Shown: piece by piece, positions 18,632-26,548 of the stretch
Layout of the letters: each line of letters opens with the position of its first letter
How positions within the stretch are numbered: position 1 is the stretch's first letter
Assembly: GCF_001458395.1 (NCBI RefSeq)
Contig: NZ_CYSR01000002.1
Span: 1 to 64,000, forward strand
From: Leisingera aquaemixtae
Lineage (GTDB): Bacteria; Pseudomonadota; Alphaproteobacteria; Rhodobacterales; Rhodobacteraceae
DNA: 64,000 nucleotides
Reading direction: 5' to 3'
Notes under the pieces: generated by a model
What the model was told of the DNA's origin: nothing
The model's input: only the letters and a program-made list of their open reading frames with translations
Database searches by the model: none
Made by a program: the position numbers and the translations under genes

Positions 18632-18645
18632 GTACCGATCGGTAC
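18632..18645. promoter_or_regulatory. TetR operator 2 with a degenerate third half-site
   Basis: A perfect 14-base palindrome GTACCGATCGGTAC. The right half is followed by ACTTTGTT. The same series GATCGGTRCACTTTGTT recurs 31 bp later (18668-18684), giving a third, half-site-like copy just before the ribosome-binding site of the 51-codon ORF. The arrangement is typical for repression of a rightward promoter. Confidence 0.75.
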
Positions 18646-18695
18646 ACTTTGTTTGCGCGAGTTGACAGATCGGTGCACTTTGTTAGGGGGCTGGG

Positions 18696-18851
18696 ATGAG
18701 ACGTCTTTTCAAACCGATGGCTTCACCGTTCGGGCCAGTAATACTGGCTGCATGCATTGCCGCTGCGCTGACGGCACCGGCCACGGAAACACGCCCGGAT
18801 TCGGCGTCCGGGACAGGCGTGCAATTCAATGCGGGAGGGGCCAAGGCATGA
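18696..18851 (+). CDS. Micro-ORF 1 downstream of the TetR operators (51 aa, secreted?)
   Basis: ATG at 18696 is preceded by a strong AGGGGG at 18685-18690. The 51-residue product begins MRRLFKPMASPFGPVILAACIAAALTAP when read in two parts, which looks like a signal peptide or membrane anchor with a cysteine, followed by about 23 polar residues. It ends in ATGA, overlapping the next micro-ORF. I recognise no family. It could be a true small protein or the 5' remnant of an efflux-type gene left after a deletion. The placement after three operator half-sites and the good SD argue for expression. Confidence 0.45.
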   Translation: MRRLFKPMASPFGPVILAACIAAALTAPATETRPDSASGTGVQFNAGGAKA

Positions 18852-18970
18852 AACGGGATATTCTCATGGCGGCGCTGGCCGCTGTTCTTGCCGGCGGCGT
18901 TCTGCTGCCGGTGACATTGCCGCGGCCGGCTGCCGGGACAGTCGCGGTGCAAGCTCCGAACGGCGGCTGA
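18848..18970 (+). CDS. Micro-ORF 2 (40 aa, membrane-anchored?)
   Basis: The start overlaps the stop of micro-ORF 1 by four bases (ATGA), which is the usual sign of coupled translation. The product has one hydrophobic segment, DILMAALAAVLAGGVLLPV, and ends GTVAVQAPNGG. It looks like the N-terminal signal/anchor of a periplasmic protein such as an efflux adaptor, but stops after 40 residues. No family is recognised. Confidence is limited by the length. Confidence 0.4.
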   Translation: MKRDILMAALAAVLAGGVLLPVTLPRPAAGTVAVQAPNGG

Positions 18971-19257
18971 AGCCGGGCGTCTGCCCACGGTAACGGGGCG
19001 CCCCCTGAGCGAACCGGTGCAGTGGCTAGGGAAACCTGCCGGCGCCGGTGTGCCGCACCGCCCGGCGGCGACTGGCAGGCGGCGCATTTGCAGGGATTGC
19101 GGGGCCGAAACGCCTCAGCGGAAAACCTTCTGAACAGGCGTTTCGCCGCGGCCCGATTTGCGGAGTTTTTTCGCAAAGGGCCTGCCATCCGCCCCGAGAC
19201 GCCGGTATGGTGGCAGTAAAGCACATTATTTAGCTTAAATTTTTTTGGAGAACGGAT
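18971..19257. other. Non-coding stretch before the TTG-start membrane protein
   Basis: These 287 bases hold no convincing gene on either strand. GC-rich short inverted repeats are present. An AT-rich segment (TTATTTAGCTTAAATTTTTTT, read as two parts) lies at 19227-19246, immediately before the SD of the next gene, and may contain its promoter. Confidence 0.4.
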
Positions 19258-19734
19258 TTGGATTTGGGATTTAACCCATCGGAAATTGCCGTGGGTGCGC
19301 AGGGTGTTAGTGGAAAGCTTCTGCTGTTCGCCTTGCTGGCGTTCATCGGGTTTTTCGGGCGGCTGGTCTTTTCCGCCTTCGGGCCGCAGCTAGCGGAGTT
19401 TAACCCGTTCCGGAATTTCTCGGGTCTGGGATTTGTCCTGCTGGCGGCGGCGCTGTTTGCAGGGGCGCTCTACATCTCGGGCAAGCAGACCAAGGCGATG
19501 GTTCTGTTCAAAAGCCATTTGGTCGATCCTGTCATTGTCACCGTGCTGGGCCGTGACAGCTGCGATCCGGCGCAGGGCAGCTATTGCGTGGTGGTGTTCG
19601 AAGGCGGGCGGGAAAAGATCGTCAACTGGCACGATAAGCGCGTCTATATGTGGGAAATCATCAACCCGCCGGAAGGCGCGGTCTGGCACACGCTGCGGCC
19701 CCGGCCGCGTCCGGGGGCTGCCGCCGGAGTGTGA
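19258..19734 (+). CDS. Hypothetical membrane protein, TTG start
   Basis: 158 residues. The start is TTG at 19258, seven bases after GGAG; no ATG or GTG is available upstream in frame. Two hydrophobic helices at about 20-40 and 53-73 (LLLFALLAFIGFFGRLVF and LGFVLLAAALFAGALYI) are followed by a soluble domain with two cysteines (GRDSCDPAQGSYCVVVFEGGREKIVNW). No family is recognised. A bidirectional terminator follows, and scoB converges from the other side. Confidence 0.7.
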   Translation: MDLGFNPSEIAVGAQGVSGKLLLFALLAFIGFFGRLVFSAFGPQLAEFNPFRNFSGLGFVLLAAALFAGALYISGKQTKAMVLFKSHLVDPVIVTVLGRDSCDPAQGSYCVVVFEGGREKIVNWHDKRVYMWEIINPPEGAVWHTLRPRPRPGAAAGV

Positions 19735-19758
19735 GCGCCAGCACGATCCGCACGCAAA

Positions 19759-19784
19759 AGGCCCGCCGGAAACCGGCGGGCCTT
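19759..19784. terminator. Bidirectional terminator between the membrane-protein gene and scoB
   Basis: A stem of about 11 bp (AAGGCCCGCCGG with CCGGCGGGCCTT) lies between convergent genes. It is flanked by A-rich sequence on the left and TTAT on the right, so it can serve both strands. Confidence 0.75.
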
Positions 19785-19807
19785 ATCGTGTCAGCTCTGA
19801 TCCGGGA

Positions 19808-20434
19808 TCAGCCGACGATGGTGGCTTCGGTGGAGCTGCGCAGTTCCTCTTCGCTGACACCCTCGGCCAGCTCGACGATCTTCAGGCCGCCATCGGCGAC
19901 ATCCAGAACGCCCAGGTTGGTGATGATGCGGTCGACCACGCCCTTGCCGGTCAGCGGCAGGGTGCATTCCTTCAGCACCTTGCTGTCGCCGTGCTTGTTG
20001 GTGTGGTCCATCACCACGATCACGCGGCCGACGCCCGCGACCAGATCCATGGCGCCACCCATGCCCTTGACCAGCTTGCCCGGGATCATCCAGTTGGCCA
20101 GGTCGCCGTTCTCGGCCACTTCCATCGCGCCCAGGATCGCCGCTGCGATCTTGCCGCCGCGGATCATGCCGAAGGAGGTTGCGCTGTCGAAATAGGATGT
20201 GCGCGCCAGCTCGGTGATGGTCTGCTTGCCCGCGTTGATCAGGTCCGGATCCTCATCGCCCTCATAGGGGAAGGGGCCCATGCCCAGCATGCCGTTCTCT
20301 GACTGCAGGGTGATGTCCTTGTCGCCCACGTAGTTCGCCACCAGCGTCGGAATGCCGATGCCGAGGTTCACATACATGCCGTCTTCAAGCTCCTGCGCAG
20401 CGCGCTCGGCCATTTGATTGCGGTCCCAAGCCAT
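19808..20434 (-). CDS. scoB: 3-oxoacid CoA-transferase subunit B
   Basis: A 208-residue beta subunit of a class I CoA-transferase (succinyl-CoA:3-ketoacid or acetate type). The catalytic glutamate is in the SENGMLGMGPFP segment (about residue 46). Other family motifs are YVNLGIGIPTLVANY, GKIAAAILGAMEVAENGDLANW and the GxGGAMDLVAG stretch. With ScoA it transfers CoA between succinyl-CoA and acetoacetate in ketone-body and polyhydroxybutyrate metabolism. It starts 3 bp after scoA. Confidence 0.94.
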   Translation of the reverse strand: MAWDRNQMAERAAQELEDGMYVNLGIGIPTLVANYVGDKDITLQSENGMLGMGPFPYEGDEDPDLINAGKQTITELARTSYFDSATSFGMIRGGKIAAAILGAMEVAENGDLANWMIPGKLVKGMGGAMDLVAGVGRVIVVMDHTNKHGDSKVLKECTLPLTGKGVVDRIITNLGVLDVADGGLKIVELAEGVSEEELRSSTEATIVG

Positions 20435-20437
20435 GGT

Positions 20438-21142
20438 TCAAGCCTCCTCACGCTTGCGGGTGGTGCGCTGCTCGATGCGCTTCTCGTGCTCGCCCTGGAT
20501 GATGCGGTGCACGTAGATGCCCGGCAGGTGAATCTGGTCGGGGTCAAGCGCGCCCCGGGGCACGATTTCCTCCACCTCGGCGACGCAGATCTTGCCGCAC
20601 ATGGCGGCGGGCGGGTTGAAGTTGCGGGCGGTCTTGCGGAAGATCAGGTTGCCGGTGTCATCCGCCTTCCACGCCTTCACGATGGAGAGATCGGCAAAGA
20701 TGCCTTCCTCCAGGATATAGGTCTCGCCGTTGAAATCCTTGTGCTCCTTGCCCTCGGCGATCACGGTGCCGACACCGGTCTTGGTGTAAAAGCCCGGAAT
20801 GCCGCAGCCGCCGGCGCGCATGCGCTCGGCCAGGGTGCCCTGCGGGTTGAATTCCAGCTCCAGCTCGCCCGACAGGTACTGGCGCATGAATTCCGCGTTC
20901 TCGCCCACGTAGGAGGAGATCATCTTCTTCACCTGCTTGGTCTGCAGCAGGATGCCGATGCCGAAATCGTCGACGCCTGCATTGTTGGAGGCAAAGGTCA
21001 GGTCCTTGGTGCCCGCGTCCTTGATTGCCTGCAAAAGCAGTTCGGGGATGCCGCAGAGGCCAAAGCCCCCCGCGGCGATCAGCATGCCGTCGTGAAGCAG
21101 CCCGTCGAGCGCTTCGGCGGCGTTGGCGTAAACCTTTTTCAT
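20438..21142 (-). CDS. scoA: 3-oxoacid CoA-transferase subunit A
   Basis: A 234-residue alpha subunit. The start is the ATG at 21142, preceded by GGGAGAGC; the longer frame is not needed. Family motifs are [51 protein letters not shown] and [16 protein letters not shown]. It is co-transcribed with scoB. Exact substrate preference (acetoacetate, adipate or acetate) cannot be read from the sequence. Confidence 0.94.
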   Translation of the reverse strand: MKKVYANAAEALDGLLHDGMLIAAGGFGLCGIPELLLQAIKDAGTKDLTFASNNAGVDDFGIGILLQTKQVKKMISSYVGENAEFMRQYLSGELELEFNPQGTLAERMRAGGCGIPGFYTKTGVGTVIAEGKEHKDFNGETYILEEGIFADLSIVKAWKADDTGNLIFRKTARNFNPPAAMCGKICVAEVEEIVPRGALDPDQIHLPGIYVHRIIQGEHEKRIEQRTTRKREEA

Positions 21143-21236
21143 GGAGCTCTCCCAACAACTACCGTTTGACAGTGGTTCTGACGCCGGGGCGGGCACAAGT
21201 CAACGATACGGAGAAGTTTGCGTATTTCTACGGAGC

Positions 21237-21276
21237 GGCCGTGGCGGCCTGCGCGGGCAGGCGGTCCGCCACGGCC
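21237..21276 (-). terminator. Strong hairpin between the VOC gene and scoA
   Basis: An 11-bp perfect stem (GGCCGTGGCGG with CCGCCACGGCC) lies a few bases below the VOC gene stop. No T-tract follows, so termination may be inefficient or Rho-aided. Confidence 0.45.
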
Positions 21277-21281
21277 GGAGG

Positions 21282-21707
21282 TCATACTGGCAGGGCGTCT
21301 TCGGCGTATTGGTCTGCAAATTCCGCGCTGGGCGGGATCGGGGTGATGACATCGATCAGCACGCCGTTCGGATCCGCGGTGATGAAGTGGCGCTGCCCGA
21401 AGTCCTCGTCCACAAGCGGTTTCAGCACCGGCAGGCCAGCGCCGGTCAGCCGGGTGTATTCGGCAGCGGCGTCCTCGACCTCGAAGTTCAGGATGACGCC
21501 GGCACTGTTGCCGCGCCCGGCTTCGGGGATCGTGGGGTGGGTTCCGTCCAGAATGGCCAGGTTCACGGCGGGGTCCGCGCAGGATTGGAGATGCACGTAC
21601 CAATCCGATTTAAATGCCGGCCTGAAGCCGAAGTGGGTTTGGTAGAATGCGGCGGTGCCCGCGACGTCGCTTGTTTGCAGCACCGGATAGTATTGGGTCA
21701 CTTTCAT
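21282..21707 (-). CDS. VOC-family (glyoxalase/bleomycin-resistance fold) protein
   Basis: A 141-residue protein of the vicinal oxygen chelate superfamily, started at the ATG at 21707 behind GAGAGGT. The two beta-alpha-beta-beta-beta modules are recognisable: [23 protein letters not shown] with a DWYVHLQ strand, then [49 protein letters not shown], when read in parts. It is divergently transcribed from a TetR gene with two shared operators, so it is probably the regulated target. The substrate is unknown. Confidence 0.85.
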   Translation of the reverse strand: MKVTQYYPVLQTSDVAGTAAFYQTHFGFRPAFKSDWYVHLQSCADPAVNLAILDGTHPTIPEAGRGNSAGVILNFEVEDAAAEYTRLTGAGLPVLKPLVDEDFGQRHFITADPNGVLIDVITPIPPSAEFADQYAEDALPV

Positions 21708-21727
21708 CTTGCACCTCTCATGGAAAA

Positions 21728-21742
21728 CATACAGTCTGTATG
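21728..21742. promoter_or_regulatory. TetR operator in the VOC/TetR intergenic region, site 1
   Basis: A perfect 15-base palindrome CATACAGTCTGTATG lies 20 bp upstream of the VOC start and 30 bp upstream of the TetR start. Confidence 0.75.
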
Positions 21743-21756
21743 CATGTGAGGATAAA

Positions 21757-21775
21757 CATACAGGCTGCATGTATG
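21757..21775. promoter_or_regulatory. TetR operator in the VOC/TetR intergenic region, site 2
   Basis: CATACA-N7-TGTATG repeats the half-sites of site 1. The last three bases are the ATG of the regulator itself. Binding here would block both transcription and ribosome access, suggesting tight autoregulation. Confidence 0.65.
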
Positions 21776-22360
21776 CAAGAGAATAAAACCCCCGTCCCGA
21801 ACGCCGCCCGCCGGGCTGCGATGCGCGAGCGGCTGATCACTGCCGCCCGAATTCTGTTTGCGGAAAAAGGCTATGCCGAGACGTCGACGCCCGAAGTCGT
21901 CAAGGCCGCAGAGGTCACGCGCGGGGCGCTGTACCATCATTTTGACGGGAAGGAGGCGCTGTTCGCTGCCGTCGCCGAGGCGGAGGCCCAAGCGGTGACC
22001 CAAGCGATCGAGGCCGCGGCCAGGGTGCCCGGCGCGGAGGGGCTGGAAGCCGGCAGCAGGGCGTATTTTACCGCGATGGCCGTTCCGGGGCGTGCCCGCA
22101 TTCTGCTGGTCGATGGACCCGCGGTGCTTGGCGCTGCTGCGATGGATGAGATTGATGCCGGAGGAGGGCGCAGGGCGCTGAGGATGGGGCTTGCGTCTGC
22201 GGGCACCGGCCTGGACGAAGCCGGGCTTGATGCGCTGGCGGTGGTGGTGTCAGCAGCCTTCGACAGGGCGGCGCTTGCCATTGCCGAAGGCGCTGAACCT
22301 GCGCCCTACGAGGCGGCTATGGCGGCACTGATGGGTGCCGCCATCCGCCCCCGGTCTTAG
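21773..22360 (+). CDS. TetR-family transcriptional regulator of the VOC gene
   Basis: A 195-residue regulator. The helix-turn-helix is at about residues 17-63 ([43 protein letters not shown], read in parts). The C-terminal half is Ala-rich and hydrophobic, as in ligand-binding TetR domains. The start at 21773 was chosen by comparison with family length; another in-frame ATG lies at 21740. Its stop overlaps the topA stop on the other strand by three bases. Confidence 0.88.
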   Translation: MQENKTPVPNAARRAAMRERLITAARILFAEKGYAETSTPEVVKAAEVTRGALYHHFDGKEALFAAVAEAEAQAVTQAIEAAARVPGAEGLEAGSRAYFTAMAVPGRARILLVDGPAVLGAAAMDEIDAGGGRRALRMGLASAGTGLDEAGLDALAVVVSAAFDRAALAIAEGAEPAPYEAAMAALMGAAIRPRS

Positions 22361-24999
22361 GACGCGGCTTTCTTCGGGGCGGCCTTCTTCTTGGCAGCGG
22401 GCTTTTTCACCGCGGCTTTCTTCTTGCCGCCCTTGGACGATTTCTCGGCGATCAGCTCCACTGCCATTTCCATGGTCACGTCTTTGGGCTCAACGTCCTT
22501 GGGCAGGGTGGCATTCACCTTCTCCCATTTGACGTAAGGCCCGTACCGCCCGTCCATGATGTTGACCGCGCCGCCGCCTTCGGGGTGCTCGCCCAACTCC
22601 TTCAGCGGCTTGGCAGCCGCGCGGCTGCCACGGCGGCCAGGGTTCGCACGCTTCTCGGCCAGCATCTCCACCGCGCGGTTCATGCCGATCTCAAAGACGT
22701 CCAGCGTCTCCTTGAGGTTCACATACACCGGCTTTTCCTCATCGGGCAGCTGATGCGCGATATAGGGCCCGAACCGGCCCAGGTTGGACTGGATGGCACC
22801 GCCGTCCGGGTGCTGGCCGATGTCGCGCGGCAGGGTGAGCAGGGTCAGGGCCTGCTCAAGAGTGATCTCGTTCGGCCCCCAGCCGGGCAGGAAGTCCTTG
22901 CCCTGCTTGGGCAGCGAGGAGCGCGGCGGCTTCTTGTTCTCGGGCGTGGCTTCGCCGCGCTGAACATAGGGCCCGAAGCGGCCGGATTTCAGGTGGATTT
23001 CGTCGCCGTCATCCTCGCCCAGGACGCGTTCATACCCTTCGGCGCCTTCGCCGGAAATCGGGCGGGTGTAGTTGCATTCGGGATAGTTGCCGCAGCCGAC
23101 AAAGCCGCCGGTGCGCGAGGTCTTCAGGTGCAGCTGGCCCTGGCCGCATTTCGGGCAGGTGCGTGGATCGGTGCCATCCTCACGCGGCGGGTAGAGCTGC
23201 GGCGCAAGTGCTGCGTCCAGCACGTCCAGCACCTCGGTGATGCGCAGTTCGGAGGTCTCGGCGATCGCCGCCGAGAAATCACGCCAGAACCGGCCCAGGA
23301 GGTCCTTGTAGTCGCGTTCACCCGCGCTCACGTCGTCGAGTTCTTCCTCCAGATTGGCGGTGAACTCATAGCCCACGTATTTGCGGAAGAAGTTCAGCAG
23401 GAAGATGGTAACGATCCGGCCCTTGTCCTCCGGGAACAGGCGGTTCTTGTCCTTGCGGACGTATTCGCGGTCCTGGATCGTGGTGATGACAGAGGCGTAG
23501 GTCGAAGGGCGCCCGATGCCGAGCTCTTCCATGCGCTTGACCAGCGTCGCCTCGGTATAGCGCGGCGGCGGCTGGGTGTGGTGCTGCAGCGCCAGCACGG
23601 CGCCGTTGTCCGACAGGACTGAAGCCTCCTTGCCGGCCTTTTCGGCCTGTGCCGCCAGCGAGGAGGCGAATTTCAGCGCTTCGCCTTCCATGATCTGCGG
23701 CAGGCGCTTGTCGTCCTCATCCGCGACATCGTCGCGGCCTTCCTCGTAAACCCGCATGAAGCCGTCAAACAGCACCACCTGGCCGGTGGCGCGCAGCACG
23801 ACCTGCTGATCGTCCGAGCCGATGTCGACGGTGGTGCGTTCCAGCCGGGCGCCTTCCATCTGGCACGACAGCGTCCGCTTCCAGATCAGGTCATAGAGCT
23901 TGCGCTGGTCGTCGTCGGTCACCTTCAGCGCCTTGGCATCGCGGCCCATATCGGTCGGGCGGATACACTCGTGCGCCTCCTGGGCGTTCTTGGCCTTGTT
24001 CTTGTAGATCCGCGGCGAGGAGGGAACATACTCGGCGCCATAGCGCTTTTCGATCTCGGCGCGGGCGGCCTGCACGGCTTCCGGCGCCATGTCGATGCCG
24101 TCGGTCCGCATATAGGTGATGTAGCCCGCCTCATAAAGCCGCTGCGCCGCGTTCATGGTCTGACGTGCGCCCATGCCGAATTTGCGGCTGGCCTCCTGCT
24201 GCAGGGTGGAGGTCATGAAGGGGGCAGAGGGGTTGCGGGCCGCAGGCTTGGCCTCGACCGACAGCACCTTGAGCTTGCGCGAGGCCACTGCCTGCACCGC
24301 CATTTCGGCAGAGGTCGAGTTTTTGAGGCTGTATTTGTCGAGCTTGTCGCCGCCCATGACGGTCAGGCGTGCCTCGAACTCCTGGCCGCGCGGGGTGGCC
24401 AGCTGGGCGCGCACCGACCAGTATTCCTGCGCGTTGAAGGCCTCGATCTCCATCTCGCGCTCGACGATCAGGCGCAGGCAGACCGATTGCACCCGGCCGG
24501 CAGAGCGCGCGCCCGGCAGCTTGCGCCACAGGACCGGCGACAGGTTGAAGCCCACGAGGTAATCCAGCGCCCGGCGGGCCAGATAGGCCTCGACCAGCGG
24601 CATGTCGACCTCGCGCGGGTTCCGCATCGCCTCGGTTACCGCTTCCTTGGTGATCGCGTTGAAGGTGACGCGGCTGACGGCGGTGTCCTTCTTGATCGAC
24701 CGCCGTTTGGTCAGCGCTTCCTGCAAATGCCAGCTGATCGCCTCGCCCTCGCGGTCGGGGTCGGTGGCGAGAATCAGCGCATTGTCGTCCTTCAGCGCGT
24801 CGGCGATGGCCTTCACGTGTTTGCGGGAATCGTTGGCGACCTCCCAGGTCATGCCGAAATCCGCATCCGGGTCGACGGATCCGTCTTTGGCCGGCAGGTC
24901 GCGCACGTGGCCGTAAGACGCCAGAACCGTATAGTCGGGGCCAAGATACTTATTGATTGTTTTTGCTTTGGCCGGGGATTCGACAACAACGACTGGCAT
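22357..24999 (-). CDS. topA: DNA topoisomerase I
   Basis: An 880-residue type IA topoisomerase that relaxes negative supercoils. The TOPRIM domain is at the N-terminus (VVVESPAKAKTI and DPDREGEAISWHL). The catalytic tyrosine is Y296 in YITYMRTDG. Later there is a zinc-ribbon with CPKCGQGQ and CGNYPEC, then three repeated C-terminal Gly-rich modules containing RFGPYI or RYGPYV and PK/LP segments. It ends in a Lys/Ala-rich tail common in alphaproteobacterial TopA. The start ATG is the only sensible one. dprA lies 130 bp upstream on the same strand. Confidence 0.97.
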   Translation of the reverse strand: MPVVVVESPAKAKTINKYLGPDYTVLASYGHVRDLPAKDGSVDPDADFGMTWEVANDSRKHVKAIADALKDDNALILATDPDREGEAISWHLQEALTKRRSIKKDTAVSRVTFNAITKEAVTEAMRNPREVDMPLVEAYLARRALDYLVGFNLSPVLWRKLPGARSAGRVQSVCLRLIVEREMEIEAFNAQEYWSVRAQLATPRGQEFEARLTVMGGDKLDKYSLKNSTSAEMAVQAVASRKLKVLSVEAKPAARNPSAPFMTSTLQQEASRKFGMGARQTMNAAQRLYEAGYITYMRTDGIDMAPEAVQAARAEIEKRYGAEYVPSSPRIYKNKAKNAQEAHECIRPTDMGRDAKALKVTDDDQRKLYDLIWKRTLSCQMEGARLERTTVDIGSDDQQVVLRATGQVVLFDGFMRVYEEGRDDVADEDDKRLPQIMEGEALKFASSLAAQAEKAGKEASVLSDNGAVLALQHHTQPPPRYTEATLVKRMEELGIGRPSTYASVITTIQDREYVRKDKNRLFPEDKGRIVTIFLLNFFRKYVGYEFTANLEEELDDVSAGERDYKDLLGRFWRDFSAAIAETSELRITEVLDVLDAALAPQLYPPREDGTDPRTCPKCGQGQLHLKTSRTGGFVGCGNYPECNYTRPISGEGAEGYERVLGEDDGDEIHLKSGRFGPYVQRGEATPENKKPPRSSLPKQGKDFLPGWGPNEITLEQALTLLTLPRDIGQHPDGGAIQSNLGRFGPYIAHQLPDEEKPVYVNLKETLDVFEIGMNRAVEMLAEKRANPGRRGSRAAAKPLKELGEHPEGGGAVNIMDGRYGPYVKWEKVNATLPKDVEPKDVTMEMAVELIAEKSSKGGKKKAAVKKPAAKKKAAPKKAAS

Positions 25000-25129
25000 A
25001 AATTCTGATACCTCTTCGGACCACTTCTGCGGGTTCTATGGCGGGGCAACATGTGGGGCGCAAGAGGCGATTGTCAATCCGGGTGCATTGGCCGCGGTGC
25101 CGGGAGGGCCGTTTCAGCGGCGTCTGCGG

Positions 25130-26308
25130 TCAATCGCTTTCATCCGGAAACGCCTTGCACAGCAGCCCGCCCGGCTGGCGGAGGATCGCCCCTTCAAGCT
25201 CCAGATCCGTAAGTGCGGGCGCCAGTTCATGCGGCGGCAGGGCGAGGCCGCGCATCAGTTCGGTCTCGGAAGTGGGGGAGGGGCCCAGCCTGCCCAGGAT
25301 CTGCTGGTGCAGGGCGTGCGTCTGCGCAAGGCTGCGCCGCTGGGGCGGCGGCGGGGGCAGCTCCGCCAGGGCCTGTTGCAAGGCGGGTGCATCATCGGCG
25401 GGCAGGTGCGGGTCGAGCGGCGGCAGCGCCTCCAGCACATCGGCGGCATCACGCACCAGCTGGGCGCCGTCGCGGATCAGCCGGTTGCAGCCGGAACTGC
25501 GGGCATCGAATGGGTGGCCCGGCACCGCAAGGACCTCGCGCCCGTAATCCAGCGCGTCGCGGGCGGTGATCAGGGTGCCGGACTTCGCCGCGGCCTCCAC
25601 CACGACAACGGCGCGGGCAAGGCCCGCAATGATCCGGTTGCGTTTGGGAAAGTCGCGGGCCCGCGGTGTCAGGCCCATCGGCTGTTCCGACAGCCGCAGC
25701 CCGGTTTTGCAGATGTCTTCGGCCAGCCGGGCGTTTTCTGCGGGGTAAATCACGTCGGCGCCGCCGGCCAGCACCGCGATGGTGCCGGTCTTCAAGGCTG
25801 CCTGGTGGGCGGCGGTGTCGATGCCGCGCGCCATGCCGGACACCACGGTATAGCCTGCCTCGCCCAGGTTCTGCGCCAGCGACCGCGCCATCCGCAGCCC
25901 CAGGGAGGACGCGTTGCGTGCCCCGACCATGGCTATCACCGGCCGCTCCAGCACAGAGAGGTCGCCAATGGCCCACAGCAGGGGCGGGGCATCCTTCAGC
26001 CCGGCAAGCAGTTTGGGATAGTCAGGGTCCGGAAAGCACAAAAGCCGCGCTTTGGCGGCTTTTGCGGCCTTAATTTCGGCGTCCACCGCATTGGCAGGGC
26101 ATGTTTCATACCCTTTGATGCCTGCGGAGCGTGCCACTTCGGGCAGCGCATCCAGCGCGTTCTGCGCTGAACCGTATTCAGCGAGCAGCCGGTGAAATGT
26201 CACCGGGCCGACCCGCTTGGAGCGCAACAGGCGAAGCCATGAAAACTGAGTATCTTCCGTGGTGGGTGGGAGTGGGGGGTGAGTGGAAGAATGTGCTTCT
26301 TCAGTCAT
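25130..26308 (-). CDS. dprA: DNA processing protein DprA
   Basis: A 392-residue protein that loads RecA on incoming single-stranded DNA during transformation. The SAM-like N-domain is followed by the Rossmann-like core: VIAMVGARNASSLGLRMA, VVSGMARGIDTAAHQAAL, FPKRNRIIAGLARAVVVVEA, KSGTLITARDALDYGREVLAVPGHP and SSGCNRLIRDGAQLV. A winged-helix DML1-like domain closes the protein. The N-terminal 20 or so residues are uncertain. CtrA-like half-sites lie upstream (see findings). Confidence 0.95.
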   Translation of the reverse strand: MTEEAHSSTHPPLPPTTEDTQFSWLRLLRSKRVGPVTFHRLLAEYGSAQNALDALPEVARSAGIKGYETCPANAVDAEIKAAKAAKARLLCFPDPDYPKLLAGLKDAPPLLWAIGDLSVLERPVIAMVGARNASSLGLRMARSLAQNLGEAGYTVVSGMARGIDTAAHQAALKTGTIAVLAGGADVIYPAENARLAEDICKTGLRLSEQPMGLTPRARDFPKRNRIIAGLARAVVVVEAAAKSGTLITARDALDYGREVLAVPGHPFDARSSGCNRLIRDGAQLVRDAADVLEALPPLDPHLPADDAPALQQALAELPPPPPQRRSLAQTHALHQQILGRLGPSPTSETELMRGLALPPHELAPALTDLELEGAILRQPGGLLCKAFPDESD

Positions 26309-26474
26309 CCGCAGCTCCGCCTGTTTGCAGGACTAGAATTAACCCTTAGGCGGTTAACAGTTGGTGAACAGCCGGCAGTTTTTAACCAATACCCTGAAAA
26401 TTTTCCTAAGTGTCGAGAACAAATGAAGAAATACAAATCCGGCAGAGAGCGCGCGCCGCCCGAAGCAGAAAAAG
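26309..26474. promoter_or_regulatory. dprA promoter region with CtrA-like half-sites
   Basis: This AT-rich region upstream of dprA contains several TTAAC/GTTAA elements at 26339-26395. TTAA-N7-TGAA at 26354-26368 (one mismatch to TTAA-N7-TTAA) is followed by TTTTTAACC at 26381-26389. In Rhodobacterales the competence gene dprA belongs to the CtrA regulon, so this is a plausible CtrA-controlled promoter. It has not been tested here. Confidence 0.4.
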
Positions 26475-26500
26475 GGGCCGGAAGCGCTGGCTTCCGGCCC
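26475..26500 (-). terminator. Terminator of tldD
   Basis: An 11-bp perfect stem (GGGCCGGAAGC and complement) with a 4-nt loop is followed on the minus strand by CCTTTTTCT. It lies 48 bp below the tldD stop. Confidence 0.85.
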
Positions 26501-26548
26501 GGAAATTTGCGGAAGTATCATGGTTTTACCGGTTTTTGACGCAGTGAT

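Noticed and set aside
18826-19224. 132-codon minus-strand frame in the TetR/micro-ORF gap
   Set aside because: No SD, Arg/Pro-rich, and opposite to the better supported micro-ORFs.
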